The notes under the pieces: generated by a model
Database searches by the model: none
Told to the model about the DNA's origin: nothing
Seen by the model: only the letters and a program-made list of their open reading frames with translations
Translations under genes and position numbers: made by a program
Shown here: positions 22,979 through 34,913 of the stretch, in pieces
How positions within the stretch are numbered: the stretch's first letter is position 1
How the letters are laid out: each line of letters starts with the position of its first letter
Assembly (NCBI GenBank): GCA_958295665.1
Contig: OY282560.1
Span: 187,039,561 to 187,103,560, forward strand
From: Tipula vernalis
Taxonomy: Eukaryota; Arthropoda; Insecta; Diptera; Tipulidae
DNA: 64,000 bases
Reading direction: 5' to 3'

Positions 22979-23247
22979 TGCTCTGTATGTCTGAATTTTC
23001 AGGATTATAGTAAATAAGCGGCATGATGATATTGCATCAATTGTGAATTACGACACAATAAAACTTTCATTGAAATGTCTAAAAACATCAATTGGTTATG
23101 AACTTATGAACAATTGAAACATAAACAAAAGTTGCAATGCATCGCTTGCTCGATATAAGGAAACGGAGTTATAAAGTGTAATAAGGGGTGCATTTTCGGT
23201 GTTATGCTGTTTGTTTGAAAATGAAGAGAAACAACAAAAATTATTAA

Positions 23248-24426
23248 GGCTGTTAGTCTGTGTTCCAAACGAAAAAAATATCGCATAAAAAGTTAAAAAG
23301 TTAAATTTTTGACATTTTATTCATCACAAATATTTTATGTGGTCGGCGATCAGTTAAAATTTGTTAACTTTTGTTTATTTATTCGTATGTATACTGCGAG
23401 TTCATGTAAAATTTCTTCTGAACAATTTTCAGCAGGCTCTTAGTCTATTTTAAGTTAAATCTGCTCTAGATTACCTTTACAAATTTTACTGTACTGTAAT
23501 ATTTTGCAATTAAATTCAATAATTGCTTGCATAAAATGTACAACTGAATTATTATCGGTATATATTTAACGATATTATTATTCATTTTAAAATTAAATTA
23601 TTTTTACTTCACAAAACTCACAAAAATAAATAAAACTAAACGTCAAAATTTTAACTTTTTAGCTAGTTGCATTTGGAACAGCAAATCGGTTAAAAAATGA
23701 GGTAAGTTAAATATTTCTTACCACGGTTAAAATATTTAACTTTTTAACCAATTGGAACACCGCCTTAGTCAATGTGTTAAAATAATCGAGGTGAAATATT
23801 TTTAACTACCAAAACATATTTTGCTTTGTGAATTGGTTAAAATTTTGACAATCTTAAATTGTACAAAATGTACCTTATTATTGTGACAACAAAAAGAATT
23901 TATGAAAGATTAAATAAAATGTTTATGCGACATACTACTCGTATATGTAGATTTTCTATAATGGAAGTTTTAAATTTTCGGAATACACTTCTAATACAGT
24001 CAGCCCTCTTTCATTTCTCATAAATTGTAAGCGTATTCAATTTGAAACAAATCAAACATGAATTCATTATGTATTTGAATTACATCTACTCGTTGTACCA
24101 CAATAGAGTTTCCGACATCCGACCATAGTAGAAATTCTACAATTACATTTGACCCGTTTCCCCTGTCTGTCCAAATATGTATATCTTATAAAATGTTAAA
24201 TGCATAGTTCAAATTAAATGGACACGATGGATTAAATAAAGATTTAAAATAACAATTAACACCGAATTAATGAAATATTAGGTTATGTTTTTTTAACAAC
24301 ATCTGTCAAAATTTGTATATGGTCAGTATCGCGCTAAATTTTTATTGTGGTGAAAAAAAACAATATTTTAAATTTACTGTCAAAATTTTAATTTTTAACA
24401 AGTTTTTAACACATTCACTAACAGCC
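23248..24426. mobile_element. TAA-flanked TIR element (E2), PIF/Harbinger-like
   Basis: Left end GGCTGTTAGT and right end ACTAACAGCC are exact mirrors. Each is flanked by TAA (23245-23247 and 24427-24429), the 3-bp duplication used by PIF/Harbinger elements. The left TIR is interrupted after 11 bases by another element (23259-23764), beyond which it resumes as TTAGTCAATGTGTTAAAA, matching the right TIR (reverse complement TTAGTGAATGTGTTAAAA). There is no transposase. Confidence 0.7.
23259..23764. mobile_element. TIR element E1 nested in E2
   Basis: The ends TGTGTTCCAA and TTGGAACACC are inverted, and inner arms share AAAAAGTTAAAT words. It is flanked by TTAGTC on both sides (23253-23258 and 23765-23770), which is also part of the E2 terminal repeat, so E1 landed inside that repeat. 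Non-coding. Confidence 0.6.
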
Positions 24427-24598
24427 TAAAGTAGTATCATTTTTTCGTAAATGACATTTTAAATGATAGTGTGTCGGTTTAAATGATGAAGTATCATTTA
24501 AATGATGTACTAAATGAAGAATATCAAAAAATTTTGTAATTTTTCGTCATTTCAAATGATGTCATTTAAAATGATAATGTACATATATGCTACTTTAG
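24426..24598. repeat. small MITE with CTAAAGTAG ends and ATTTAAATGAT words
   Basis: CTAAAGTAG at the left and CTACTTTAG at the right enclose several copies of (A)TCATTTAAATGATG in both orientations. It abuts E2 and shares the TAA at 24427-24429 with it. Confidence 0.6.
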
Positions 24599-25670
24599 AG
24601 CAACAAACTGTTGCTTTTGAAATTTTTAACAATACTGTATAATTTTTCCACTTACATCCGTTATAGGTTTTTTTTTGCTGTTTTCTCGTAAACTATGCCG
24701 AAATGAAAAAAACGTTACATTAGGGCGTAAGCGTTAGGGCTTGAAACACCCTGTAAAATAGGAAGTGAAAATATTTTCAAAATTAATTAATTTTGAGTCA
24801 AATTTTTATAATTAATTTATAATGTTGTGATAATAACCTTATGAAACTTCAGAAGCTTCCTGGAAATTTAGTAAATTTTGTGATGAATTTTATATACTTC
24901 CCCATTTTCTTCTTTTTCTAAAATTATTATATCCTCCGATAATAAATGGCTGGTTTTGCGTAAATCTTTCGAAATTGTGATATGTTGGTAAACTTTTCTT
25001 TAAAGAAAATTACTTCTCATAAGAACGTCACAAATTACATACATATATACTCAATTAGATTGCAACTCTAAAAAGTTTTGTCCTTTAATTTAGTAAACAA
25101 AATTTTTTAGTAAACAACAACCAAATTCTCAGCCTAATGCACTTCAAATTCACAGCAAATTACACAATTATTGCAATCCACTCACATTTCAATGTTACCG
25201 GCTCTCTGGGTGTCGTTTACTTAGCTCTCGTATTTCGAGTTATGAGTTTCGAGAATTCGCAAATGTAGTTCGCAATTCGACCACCAGGCGTCACAATTTT
25301 CGGATTTGGTTGATTTAATAGAGGTCATCCGATTTTACGCCAGTTTCTGTAGTTTTGTCGTTGAGTTGTATCTTAAAATTCCAGGTAATTCGGGATTGAT
25401 ATTTGTTGCTATGTTTTATGGTCTTATTTAGATGAAATTTTCAAAATTCGAGATTTGGATGTTTTGGATTAATCTAAATTAATGAGCATGTAGCTCGAAT
25501 CGATATTTTTAGTGATTTCTTAATTTTTTAAGATTATTGTTGGATTTTATTTTAAATTTATTCGAAGTTTTTCCATGTAAAATTATTGAAAAATTAGTCC
25601 ACTTAACAGTTAGTAATTTTTTGAATAACACTTTATTAGAGTTTACTAATTCCTTATATAAGGTTTAGAT
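24599..25670. other. no feature recognised
   Basis: AT-rich sequence. A slightly GC-richer patch at 25190-25340 (cgaattcgcaa and similar) has no open frame I recognise. Confidence 0.35.
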
Positions 25671-25674
25671 CAGA

Positions 25675-26095
25675 TAGAACCGATTGGCTCTATTTTTGTA
25701 AATTTTACAAAAGCATTCGATGTGGTAAATCATAAAAAGTCAAAGTGGTGTTACTTTGTAATGGCTGCGGTCCTATTAGTCTGAAGGTTTTTAAAATAAA
25801 CGATGCTAGGTTTATTGCTGTTTTAATTTATGTTGATTCTATTTTTTATTTTAATTTTCCATATGAGCTTATAGCTTTCGCTGACGCCCATGTGTTTAGA
25901 GGCATTAGATCCATCCAATTTGTAGCCCAAACACTCAGCATATGAAATCAAATTTATGCATTCTGAAGTTTGAATCTTGCTAATTCTATATTTTGAGCAC
26001 TTAAGGATAGTTTGTCATAATTAATGATGAAGCTGCTTGCATTGACGCATTTTTTAAATTAGAATTCGTTCGATCCTTCAAATATCTTTGTTAAC
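25675..26095 (+). pseudogene. LINE reverse transcriptase fragment
   Basis: Near 25683 the frame reads EPIGSIFVNFTKAFDVVNHK, the LDFTKAFDxVxH motif A of LINE polymerases (first catalytic Asp). From 25745 another frame ends in FPYELIAFADAHVFRGI, where FADA stands at the FADD/YADD motif C. The stretch between, with the GVPQGS motif, is degraded. The clade cannot be assigned from this. Confidence 0.55.
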
Positions 26096-27522
26096 TAAAA
26101 ATGTATTTCATACGTCTAAAGTATGTGTTTTACTTGAAATATCACTACTAGTCACAATTTAAGAAATTACCAGTTTATTCGGCTTCAGAAATTTACAAAG
26201 ATTAATTTTCAAAAATTAATCTTTAATTATGCTTCCTAAAGTCTTCAATATTCTTCAGGTTGAATTGAAAAAATGTCAGAAACTTTATAAATTTTCTTAA
26301 AAACATTTTTGTTTAGTGGTTGAAGTGAGAACGATTTAATGTATTTTCAAGTGTAGTTCAATTTTTTGTCCTTAAATTTTTAATTTTTTGGGTGATTTAG
26401 TTTTCGGCGATTATTTATGTTATTATTCCTGAATTTGAACTGCATTCTGGGAGTGTAACATTAGGCAAATTGAAATATTCAAAATGAATTTTAGTGGTAC
26501 CTGATTGATGGTTGTTAAATAACCAAGGGCCCTAGTAGTGAATCACTCAATTGATGTAACCTGCACAAATGACCATATCTGTGGACAAAGTATTATCGGA
26601 ACAGTCGAAAAGTTCGGAATTTTCGTATAAAGCTTTTAAGATCACCTAACCCTGATTTTGGCTTAGAAAAATGGGAAATAAGAAGAATTTCCGCTTAAAG
26701 TGGTCTGTTTGAATACCCATTAATAGTTAACCGCAATATAACTATAGTTATGTAATTAACAAATAAAAATAAAATATATTGACCTTGTTTAACCGCGGTT
26801 TTAATGGGAGGTATAACAAATAAATATATTACTAAACTTTCCATTTTCTTTTCTTTGCTATATCCGAAGTGTTTTATATAGTCATTTTAATATTTGTCAC
26901 AAAAAACAGTTGTTGGCCATAAACAGATTGATGCTTTGCGAGTGTTTTGTGTCGACTAAGTTTACAAATTATGTATATAGTAAAATATCAAGTTCATTGA
27001 AATAAATATTTTGGACAATATCACCATATTGCTTAAAAAAGGAAATCGAAATTATGAATTTTCAAAGATGTTATGGTAAATTATCAAATTTCGAGGAGTC
27101 CTGTCAGAAAATCATCTGCGAAAAATAAACAAATTTTACATTATCTTGATACAGAAGAATTCATAAAACACGTTAGGAAACTGTTAATAGTCTCCCTTCA
27201 AGTTATTCCTTTTCCAATTTTACATTTGTTAAAAAATAATGTTCGAAATTCTAAAATTTAGAAACTTTACAACTAGAAACAAATGGCACTTTAAAATTAG
27301 AAAATTACCATGCAACTAAAAATTTCGTTATTGGTACTTAAATCATGAAAAATACGGATCTTTTACATAGATTTTTACAAACTTGGAAATGAAAAAATGA
27401 AACTCATTTTGTAAGCTCAATGTGAATTTGCACAGGTCACTTGAACCATTCAAAGTGAACGGTATGAAGAATAAATCATCGACTCTGATCATATGTACAG
27501 AGAATAGAAGTATTTTATAAAT
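26096..27522. other. no feature recognised
   Basis: AT-rich sequence. The longest open frame (27073-27261, plus) encodes a lysine-rich 62-residue peptide without recognisable motifs; I would not call it a gene. Confidence 0.35.
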
Positions 27523-27629
27523 TAAACAATTTTTATTTGGTTTAGGGCTCTTTTTTATTTCATTTGTACTAATTAACCCTATTCGAATAGGGTTCGAAAG
27601 CTAAAGCTAAACCGAATAAAAATTGTTTA
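27523..27629. repeat. small inverted-repeat element with central palindrome
   Basis: The outer arms TAAACAATTTTTATTTGGTT and mirror (with a T/C change) enclose a perfect 20-bp palindrome, AACCCTATTCGAATAGGGTT, at 27575-27594. It could form a cruciform and is most likely a MITE. Confidence 0.65.
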
Positions 27630-28439
27630 TAATTAATTGGCTCATAAAAATAAAACACTAATTTATATAAAAGTATTTTACTTCTATACTTGAATTCATT
27701 TCGGATGAATCATCCGCGTGTAAATCCGCATTTAGTTTATTGGAAAGAGTTTTATTAACTTTTTGAACTAGCATTAAATATAATTAACTGTAAATTCGAT
27801 TTAAATTACTATTAAATGAGTGATTACATAGTTCGTAATTCGATTATAGCGCGTTTTATGTTTGTTGCATTGCAAAAATAATAGAATTAATTTAAGTGCT
27901 ACGATTGGTAACGCTAAAAGATTTTTATTTCAATTCTTGTTGTTAAATAAATCAACAAACAATCTACTTTATTTTATTAAAACGTGTCCTTCTAATTTTT
28001 TTTTGTTGTGCAATAAATCATAAATAAACAATTGTTGTGAACAAATAACAAAACATGCATAATCAATCATCGTAGATCTCAAAATTCGTTACGATTGGAA
28101 CGTGCTAATTTTTTCAATGCAGATACGTCATTCTCGGTAAACTCGAGCCATTTATTTGAAATCTCCATAATATACGTAATTGTGTCTGTGATGCGCATAA
28201 ATTTCTATAAGGCTAAATAGCTTAAATGTTGATGAAATACTATTAAGATTATTTAAGTGCAATGATATCCCAGAATTTAATCGAAGGAAAATTAAAACAA
28301 TATTTAATATTTTGTGATATTAACCAATTATATGAAATGACACATAGATATTTAATAAAATAAAATCAACGTAAACAACTACGGTCTGGTTTACCGAAAC
28401 TAAAAATGTCTCGGATTTGGGTAACGTGTTTTTGAGATG
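27630..28439. other. no feature recognised
   Basis: AT-rich sequence without coding signal, forming the left flank of the hAT element. It ends in ATATTAAT (28440-28447), the target copy of that insertion. Confidence 0.4.
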
Positions 28440-28630
28440 ATATTAATTAGGGTTACCAGACTTTTGTTAGGACGAACCGGGACAAAAAAATGTTCATTTT
28501 TGTTTTAAATCATTTATTCAAAAAATGCTAGGGTGGAGGGGGGAGGTATTTACAGGGGAAGCTTAATTTACTTATTTGTTTTTTGTGGGTGTACAATATG
28601 ATGTTATAGTTTTGTAGCGACTCACTCACA

Positions 28631-28701
28631 ATTCAATTCAATTATTCAATCCTCAATTCAATTCAATTATTCAATCCTCAATTCAATTCAATCATTCACA
28701 G
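28631..28701 (+). repeat. 25-bp tandem repeat, ~2.8 copies
   Basis: Unit ATTCAATTCAATTATTCAAT plus CCTCA occurs at 28631-28655 and 28656-28680 identically, then a partial third copy with one change. It lies inside the hAT element's 3' non-coding part. Confidence 0.85.
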
Positions 28702-29203
28702 AAATATTCATCACTCGTTCATCGCCACAATTCGCACATTCATATTCACACTCATTCACATGAACGCACCTTGTTCTCCAACGCAACACACTTCATTTCA
28801 TTAAAATATATGTACGTCTGTCAAAAAATCTTTCGCGCGATAGAAAACAAAAAACACTCTCTCGTTTTCCTTTTTATCAAAAACAACTCGCGATTAAAAA
28901 TATCATATTAAAAGAAACCAAAAACAAAAAGTAAATTTCGATTAATAAAAATTGTGTTCTTATACAAATTTGAATTTAGAAATAGTGGTGGTGGAATTTA
29001 TATTCATCAAATAGTTTTGTAATTAATTTTCCAAAAAAGAATTATAATAAATGTCGGTCACATAACACTTTTATTTGTGTGACCATAATAAAAAACAATC
29101 TTGTATATTTGCATGTGTACATCGCATATGCAATAGTTTTAGAATTGCTTATAAATATATTTATTTGTTATGATATAATTTAAAATTCCACACTTGGGTT
29201 TAG

Positions 29204-31262
29204 GTTTTTTTTGTTTGTTTGTTTATTAGATGATGTTTCTGGTTGATGTAATATATTGGGCGGCTGGTTGATGAAGGTTTGTAGTAGTGGATTAGTTGGT
29301 TGCTACTGTTATAGAGCTGGCTAGTTTCAGGTAGGTGTCAAATTACGCAGGGCGATAGGTATTTTGCATCATCATCGGTTATGTTTTCTGCTATTTTGAC
29401 GCTGTCTTTTATGAGCTGATTAGTAGAGTGCTTGGTTCGTTCATAAAATTTGATGGAGTTATCTATGAGGAACTTGTCGATTCTCGTTGTGTTTGTATGA
29501 CTGTACAGTTTCGAGTTATTGGCGTGTCCCTATAGGTACCCGGTTTACGGTTGTTGTTGGAGCAAATTCTCTGTTATTTACTCAAATTGGCGTAATGTTT
29601 CCATTTGGGCTGAATATTATTCAGACCAGCCTGGGAATCCAAATACCAGGATCAGTCGGATTAGTTGTTTATAATAGATGAGTTTCATTATTATTATTTT
29701 TTTTTTTGTAATTTGCAACTGTAGTGAAGTATTGTTTAAATGCTATTGTAGGAGATGATGACCTTCTGTACGGATTATTCTATTAGTGATAATGGCATTG
29801 TCCATTTTGTGCATTATGTTTCTGTAGTATGTTCTTGATATCTGCTAAACATTTTATTGCCTATGAAGTCTATTGCCTTACATTTACCGATGTTAATTTT
29901 GATTTTCCACTTCCTGAGTTACTCGTTTATCACCTCCAGATGAATGTTGAGGTCAGGTTCATTTTACTTTAAGTTTCTTCTTACCATGTAGATCACAATA
30001 TCATTTGCATAATACCCTAGACAGACTGTAGTTTAATAAATCCGATTTACCTAAACTAGTCTAAGTATTCTATGTAAAAGCAAAGGAGGTTGATACACTG
30101 CTTAAATCGTAGGATGAGGATTAAGGACTGATAAGTCAGAAGTATATAGAACATATAGAATCGGCTCTAAAATTGATCCTGGAAGTACCCCTTCATGAAT
30201 TGTAAATACTCTAGAAAGTCCAGTTTCTGCCTTACTTGATACGGTCTGTTCGAAAGAAACTATATATTACTCTAATAACGCCTGGCCCGAACCTTAACTT
30301 GATCATTTTATGTATTATTCCGTTAATTCAGACGGTGTCAAATGGCTTTTGCAGATACGCTAATGTTGCGCTGGTTTGATTTAATTTAAGAGGTACATCG
30401 TTTCTCAAGATTACAGCTGCGCATGAGTTGTAGAGTGAGATGTACGGATATAAGTCCGAATTCCTCACAATGTCCTTGGATTTTTTCAAGTATAAATTTC
30501 TCATATAGTTTACTGATACTTGAGAGTAAAGAAATCTGCATGTAACTCGTGGGAATATCAGGCGCTTTATTTTTTTGTGTATTGGGACAATAATCTCCAA
30601 TTTCCAACTATCTGAAAAGTACCCAATAATAGCAACGGGTAGTTTATGATTACCGTGAGTAGCTCCCTAAATTGTTTAGGCAGTTTTTGAGCGCATAATT
30701 CCGGACATTATCCCGCCCTGCTGATTTTTTACTATTTCTGGATTTTATGAAGGCTTTAATTTCTGACGGTCTAGCAAATCTCATTGGAGTGTCCGGATTT
30801 TAACAATGTTTATCTGAGATAATCTGTTCGCTATTTAAGATTTGAACTATAGAGGTGATTTGTTCATATTTAAGTAATTATTGACATGTTCATCTACCGA
30901 CTCTGTAAATATGTCATATACCAAATCACATTATTTTGGCAGTGACCATCTTTGAACGTACTTCTTAACAAATTATCTTTCTCTAGCTTCTGATCTACTA
31001 CGTCTTGGGTAAGTGGAGCTTGTTAGTGTTGGGATTTAGTTAGTAGTCAGTTTGTTTATTTCTATGTAAGTGCTACTGTTCAGCTTAATGCTATAGAGTG
31101 TTTGAATTTCCAGTGATTTTCATAGTATTAACTAACTCTTTCATGATGGTATTCGCGTGGTTTATCTAAGCTTTGATTATATTAGATCTAGGAGAATATC
31201 TGTTTCTAACCAGCTGCTTTCGTGAGGTGTTTTTGAGTTTAATAAACTTGGGTTTGGTATTT
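29204..31262 (-). mobile_element. Jockey-clade LINE remnant, endonuclease tail to 3' end
   Basis: On the minus strand: linker text at about 30760-31030, then TPMRFARPSEIKAFI and KKSAGRDNVRNYALKN (fingers). Next WKLEIIVPI and PTSYMQISLLSSISKLYEKF (30600-30386), LNQTSATLAYLQKPFDTV (motif A region), EGVLPGSILEPILYVLYTSD near 30150 (GVPQGS motif B), and YANDIVIYMVRRN near 29985 (YADD motif C with Asn replacing one Asp). The C-terminal frame FLIDNSIKFYERTKHSTNQL ends near 29340. A CAAA/A-rich tail lies at 29204-29230. Frameshifts and stops are frequent; a MITE end interrupts it before motif C. Confidence 0.85.
30015..30056. repeat. MITE family C terminal fragment inside LINE polymerase
   Basis: CCCTAGACAGACTGTAGTTT followed by AATAAATCCGATTTA matches one end of the MITE at 41367-41595. 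It sits directly beside the YANDIVIY motif of the Jockey LINE, displacing the coding just before motif C. Only one end is present. Confidence 0.7.
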
Positions 31263-31574
31263 TAGCATGCAGCAATTAAGCGTCGTGACCGGAACATGTT
31301 TTATCCAGCGCCCTACTCACTGCTACGCTACTACGCTTTGTATAAACCACCTGCACATTGCATTGCTTCCTGCCAACCTATAGTGCTGACATGAAAGGTG
31401 GGTGTCGTCCCATGGATTCTGCACTCTCAACAGGGGGTCATAGTTGTGTTCATCGTCATTACCGATCGTAATCAGATGATGAAAAATCCCTTTTGCATCC
31501 CGCCTCTATCTGGATTCGAACCCGGTACCTCCCGATCCAAACGCCGCAGCTTTAACCACTGCGCCGTTTGCTCG
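31262..31574 (-). mobile_element. tRNA-derived SINE
   Basis: The head (31574 leftward to about 31500) is tRNA-like on the minus strand. It has an A-box-like ACGGCGCAGTGG (31556-31567) and a perfect B box GGTTCGAATCC (31512-31522), about 34 bases apart, the internal RNA polymerase III promoter arrangement. A body of about 240 bases without coding follows and ends where Jockey LINE text begins. No complete cloverleaf with a paired acceptor stem can be drawn, so this is not a functional tRNA gene. The body is unrelated to anything else in the window. Confidence 0.75.
31512..31567 (-). promoter_or_regulatory. RNA polymerase III A and B boxes of the SINE
   Basis: B box GGTTCGAATCC (consensus GGTTCGANTCC) at 31512-31522 and A-box-like GGCGCAGTGG at 31556-31565, both minus strand. 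The B box is intact; the A box deviates slightly from TRGYNNARNGG. Confidence 0.7.
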
Positions 31575-31579
31575 GTCAA

Positions 31580-32480
31580 ATAAATATTCACACAATTTAT
31601 ACAAATCTCCGTACTGTTCTACAAATTCGGTTTCCATCTTGGAAAAAATGAAGCCCCATTTTTCAGCAGCTAACTTACTATTCCATTCACTCCCTTCTTT
31701 ATTTACTTTCCCATTATGGTTCATACTGTGCAATTTTGGTTAAACAGAAACGTTGTTTTTTTCTTAGCACTAGCTTGACTATAAACAAAAAAAAGATATG
31801 TCTCACTCAATGGGTTACTAAAAAAAATTGTCTAATATTTTTGGTGCGCTCTCCTCTGACAAATAAACGACTTTAATACTAATATAATTTTAAAATCCTT
31901 TTGATTGCAGGCAGCAGTGAAAGCCAACTAGTTTTTGAATAAAAGTTATAAGTGATTTATACTCATTTTCCACAAATTCACAAAAGGGGCAACCTATTCT
32001 TTCCATATCGGTGCCTGATTCCTCGTATTATTTTTACCAAATCTTGCGTTTCCACCAAAATTTACATTTACATTGTCCCAGAAGTTTGCAATATTATTGG
32101 ATGTTTCACCTTTTAAATTATCCATTTTTAGAATTTTAACATTAATTTCGTTGTTTTTAAAATATATATAGAATTACAAGCGGAAACATTTTTTCGGCTT
32201 TATGATTACTGGCATCCGTACTGAAGCTATAATACGAACCAGATAGTAGTTCTTTGAGGATTACTTCGATTGAATGCAACGCTAAGACTTTTATGGCGAT
32301 GAATATTTGATCAATGATTGACAACTACTTGACGAAGCGACGTTAGTCTTGTGTTTTTGACCATTAATATGGAATTGCAATGCTTGCGAAAAGCCTCCGT
32401 TTCCAGTCTTCCTCTTTTGATGAACAAGAATTAATTTATATATTTTTCCTGGAATTTACCCTGCCTTTTCAGCATATTTG
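31580..32480 (-). pseudogene. hAT transposase (BED-finger type) relic
   Basis: Minus-strand frames read a decayed zinc-finger/N-terminal part near 32350-32480 (HKTNVASSSSC), then SYYSFSTDASNHKAEKMFPL near 32190-32240, where STDASN is the first catalytic Asp region of this hAT group. WDNVNVNFGGNARFGKNN near 32050 corresponds to the SxDNxNVNFG block. A last frame (31506-31733) starts MNHNGKVNKEGSEW and is cut off by the SINE. Stops and shifts separate all parts. It belongs to the enclosing hAT element. Confidence 0.65.
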
Positions 32481-33068
32481 AATTGCTTTTTGCTGCACAA
32501 ATTTTGCATAGATTTAAAATTTTATTATAATAAAACGTTTTTTACTAAAATTTTGCTATTACTGAAGATATTTAGTAAAAAACTCGATAATCCAAATCTA
32601 AAGCCGCATCCAACATCAAAAAGAACTAAATTATTACTGGCATTCAGTACTAAATATTGAATTTTTTTTTTATTATTACGCGTTTATTTAATTAGAAGAC
32701 GTTTAGATTATATAATTAATTTAACTTAACTAAATTTGTACAGATCGTTGTAATTTTTCTTTATTTTCGATTTTTTTTTTATACTATATGTTACTTCAAG
32801 ATTTTTCGACGCACACAGTTAACAATTTTTTGACAACTACCGTGTGATTTTTATTTTGTTTAGGGCATCACAGCGTAGCGAGGTACTAAAGTCTAAATTT
32901 TTTACTTTATATTGTAACAAAAAATAGGAAAATCGAGACCATTGGGTGTCTCTAAGAGATCTTTCGGGACACCGGGACTATTATCCAAAAACCGGGACAA
33001 TCCCGGAAAACCGGGACGTCTGGCGACCCTATATTAATGAAAATCGTACTAATGCAAGCGCCAAAAGC

Positions 33069-33345
33069 ATAGCCATGGGCTGAAAGTTTCATTCGTTTTT
33101 ATATTTCAATTGAACTATTCGTCTGGGTCGCGCTTGCCCAAACTGTAAATTTTTCGGCTACGGAGGCTTTACGGGTTTGAGATGGACGTACTGATAGGTA
33201 GTATTTCGATAAACGGATTGCATTCCTGCCAAAAATTTATCAAAATAATTATAATGATTATAAGACCTTTGGCTGAGAAATCATATGCGCGAGTCTTATT
33301 TTAGTTCCATTAAATCGCATCAGCAACTTCTCAGCCCATGGTTAT
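33069..33345. repeat. MITE with ATAGCCATGGGCTGA ends
   Basis: Left ATAGCCATGGGCTGAAAGTT and right (reverse complement) ATAACCATGGGCTGAGAAGT form TIRs of about 20 bases. The 277-bp element is non-coding and lies 38 bases beyond the hAT element. Confidence 0.7.
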
Positions 33346-34193
33346 ATTTCAGCAACTTGCCACACAACGATAAATTTAATAAAATCCTGGACTGACAATA
33401 TTCTTCTTAATTAATTTTCACTCAATTTCGATAATCGAACCATAACATATTATAGTTTGAAACCCAGTGAACGTTTATATCATTACTAGGGGCCCGAATT
33501 AAGACAGTAAGAATATTAATGAAAAACAGTAGTTCAATTAAAGTATTTGGAGGTCCAAGGACATTCAAAACTATATGCAAAAATTCCATCTATTACTGGG
33601 CGGAAGACCTCTTGCATTATATTCAGGGTTGCCACGTTTTCAAATGTCCGAACACACCACCCCTATAGTAACTCAAAATTAAAAAACTCATCGAATTTAG
33701 GCCACTTCATTTTTCAGTTTACTAAAATAACAATAAATTAGGTAAAGAATCTCAATAAACTTCAATTCGGTTTAGAACATTATATTGTTCAGTTTTATAT
33801 TTTATTAGTATTTATTTTTAAAAATTAAAATCACAAAGCATTTCCGAATTTTTTTCTTAAATTTTAATATAATAAAAATAAATAAACTGATAAGAACAAA
33901 CTAATGCCTGAATTGATATTTATGGTCGCTTTTAGTGCATTTTAAAATATTCAAGTTGCCTTTAACATTTTCAAAAAACTTTTAAAAATTAATTTTATTT
34001 AAAGTAGAAAATTTTGTTAAAGGCCAATTTCGAAAATGTAGAAAAAATGTTTGCCTTGCAAAAACAGAAGAGATTAGTATATAATTTTCGTTTAGATGAC
34101 AAAAACGACAATACAAACATTTTGTAAGGGTTGTTTATCTTTTTTTGAGCAATTGTTACTAAAGAAATGAAAATTTAACTAAAACCCGACAAC
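33346..34193. other. no feature recognised
   Basis: AT-rich sequence. The open frame at 33547-33741 has no recognisable motif. Confidence 0.35.
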
Positions 34194-34460
34194 AAGTGTA
34201 TTGTTTTGACCAAAAACAAAAAAAATAAAACAACAATCGTACTAGATCGACCAAAAAATGGTTTAGCTAACCCAAAAAAAATTAGTCGTTCAATAAATCT
34301 TAACCAAATTTTTAGTTTCAATACCTGCCATAAGAGTTGAATTGACAAGAAAATACATGAAAAAAAATTAGACCAAAATTTGGTTAGTTTTTGCTGTTGC
34401 TTTGATCAGTCATTAACCAAATAAAACACCTAACTCATTTTGGTTGAAAGCAATACACTT
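34194..34460. repeat. MITE-like element with AAGTGTATTG ends
   Basis: AAGTGTATTGTTTTGACCAA at the left is mirrored by a right end reading AAGTGTATTGCTTTCAACCA in reverse complement. Internal (A)ACCAAA / TTTGGTTA words recur in both orientations. Confidence 0.6.
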
Positions 34461-34508
34461 AATATTTTTTGATATTTTATAGTAACAAACTAACCCAAAC
34501 ACAATAAT

Positions 34509-34913
34509 AGTATATTATTCGACGAGCATATAATGATAGCTGTTATTCTCGAAAATGAAGTTTACCGACACGAGCCGAAAGGCGAGTGTCGTAAATCATC
34601 TGAGTGAATAACAGCCATTATGTGCGAGTAGAATACGATACTTTGTCCACGACCTATAAAAAATTGTATTTTATTACTAAATCCTTTAAATAAACCTAAA
34701 ATAATTTACGTCGACATTTTGACGTCTCAATTTAATAATAATGAAAATAGCAAGAGACTACTAGATAAAATTTCAAAAATGAAATTTTTATTTGGTAGTA
34801 GTGAATAACGAAAGAAGGGACACTAGATAAACTAGCAGTGAATAATGGATATCATTATAATTGAAGAAATAAACGTATAATGAGTATATTATAAGTTAGT
34901 CGTGGACAAAAGT
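34509..34913 (+). repeat. interspersed repeat D, copy 1
   Basis: A ~405-bp sequence whose inverted second copy lies at 38079-40874. It begins AGTATATTATTCGACGAG and ends GTCGTGGACAAAAGT. It includes an internal hairpin (TAGCTGTTATTC / GTGAATAACAGCCATTA) and a second inverted pair around TACTTTGTCCACGAC. It is non-coding and well conserved between the two copies, but the ends are not clean mirror images, so the superfamily is unknown. Confidence 0.75.

Larger units (their letters stand above)
28448..33030 (-). mobile_element. hAT element with nested LINE and SINE
   Basis: The left end TAGGGTTACCAGAC and the reverse complement of the right end, AGGGTCGCCAGACGTCCCGG, are decayed hAT-type TIRs. 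Both continue into CGGGACA-type sequence. A perfect 8-bp duplication ATATTAAT flanks the element (28440-28447 and 33031-33038), as expected for hAT. A hAT transposase relic on the minus strand near the right half agrees with this. About 2.4 kb of the interior (29204-31574) is a later Jockey LINE and SINE. Without those the element would be about 2.2 kb. Confidence 0.8.

Noticed and set aside
31500..31574. a functional tRNA gene on the minus strand
   Set aside because: A and B boxes are present, but no full acceptor stem pairs and the sequence continues into a SINE body; it is tRNA-derived, not a tRNA.
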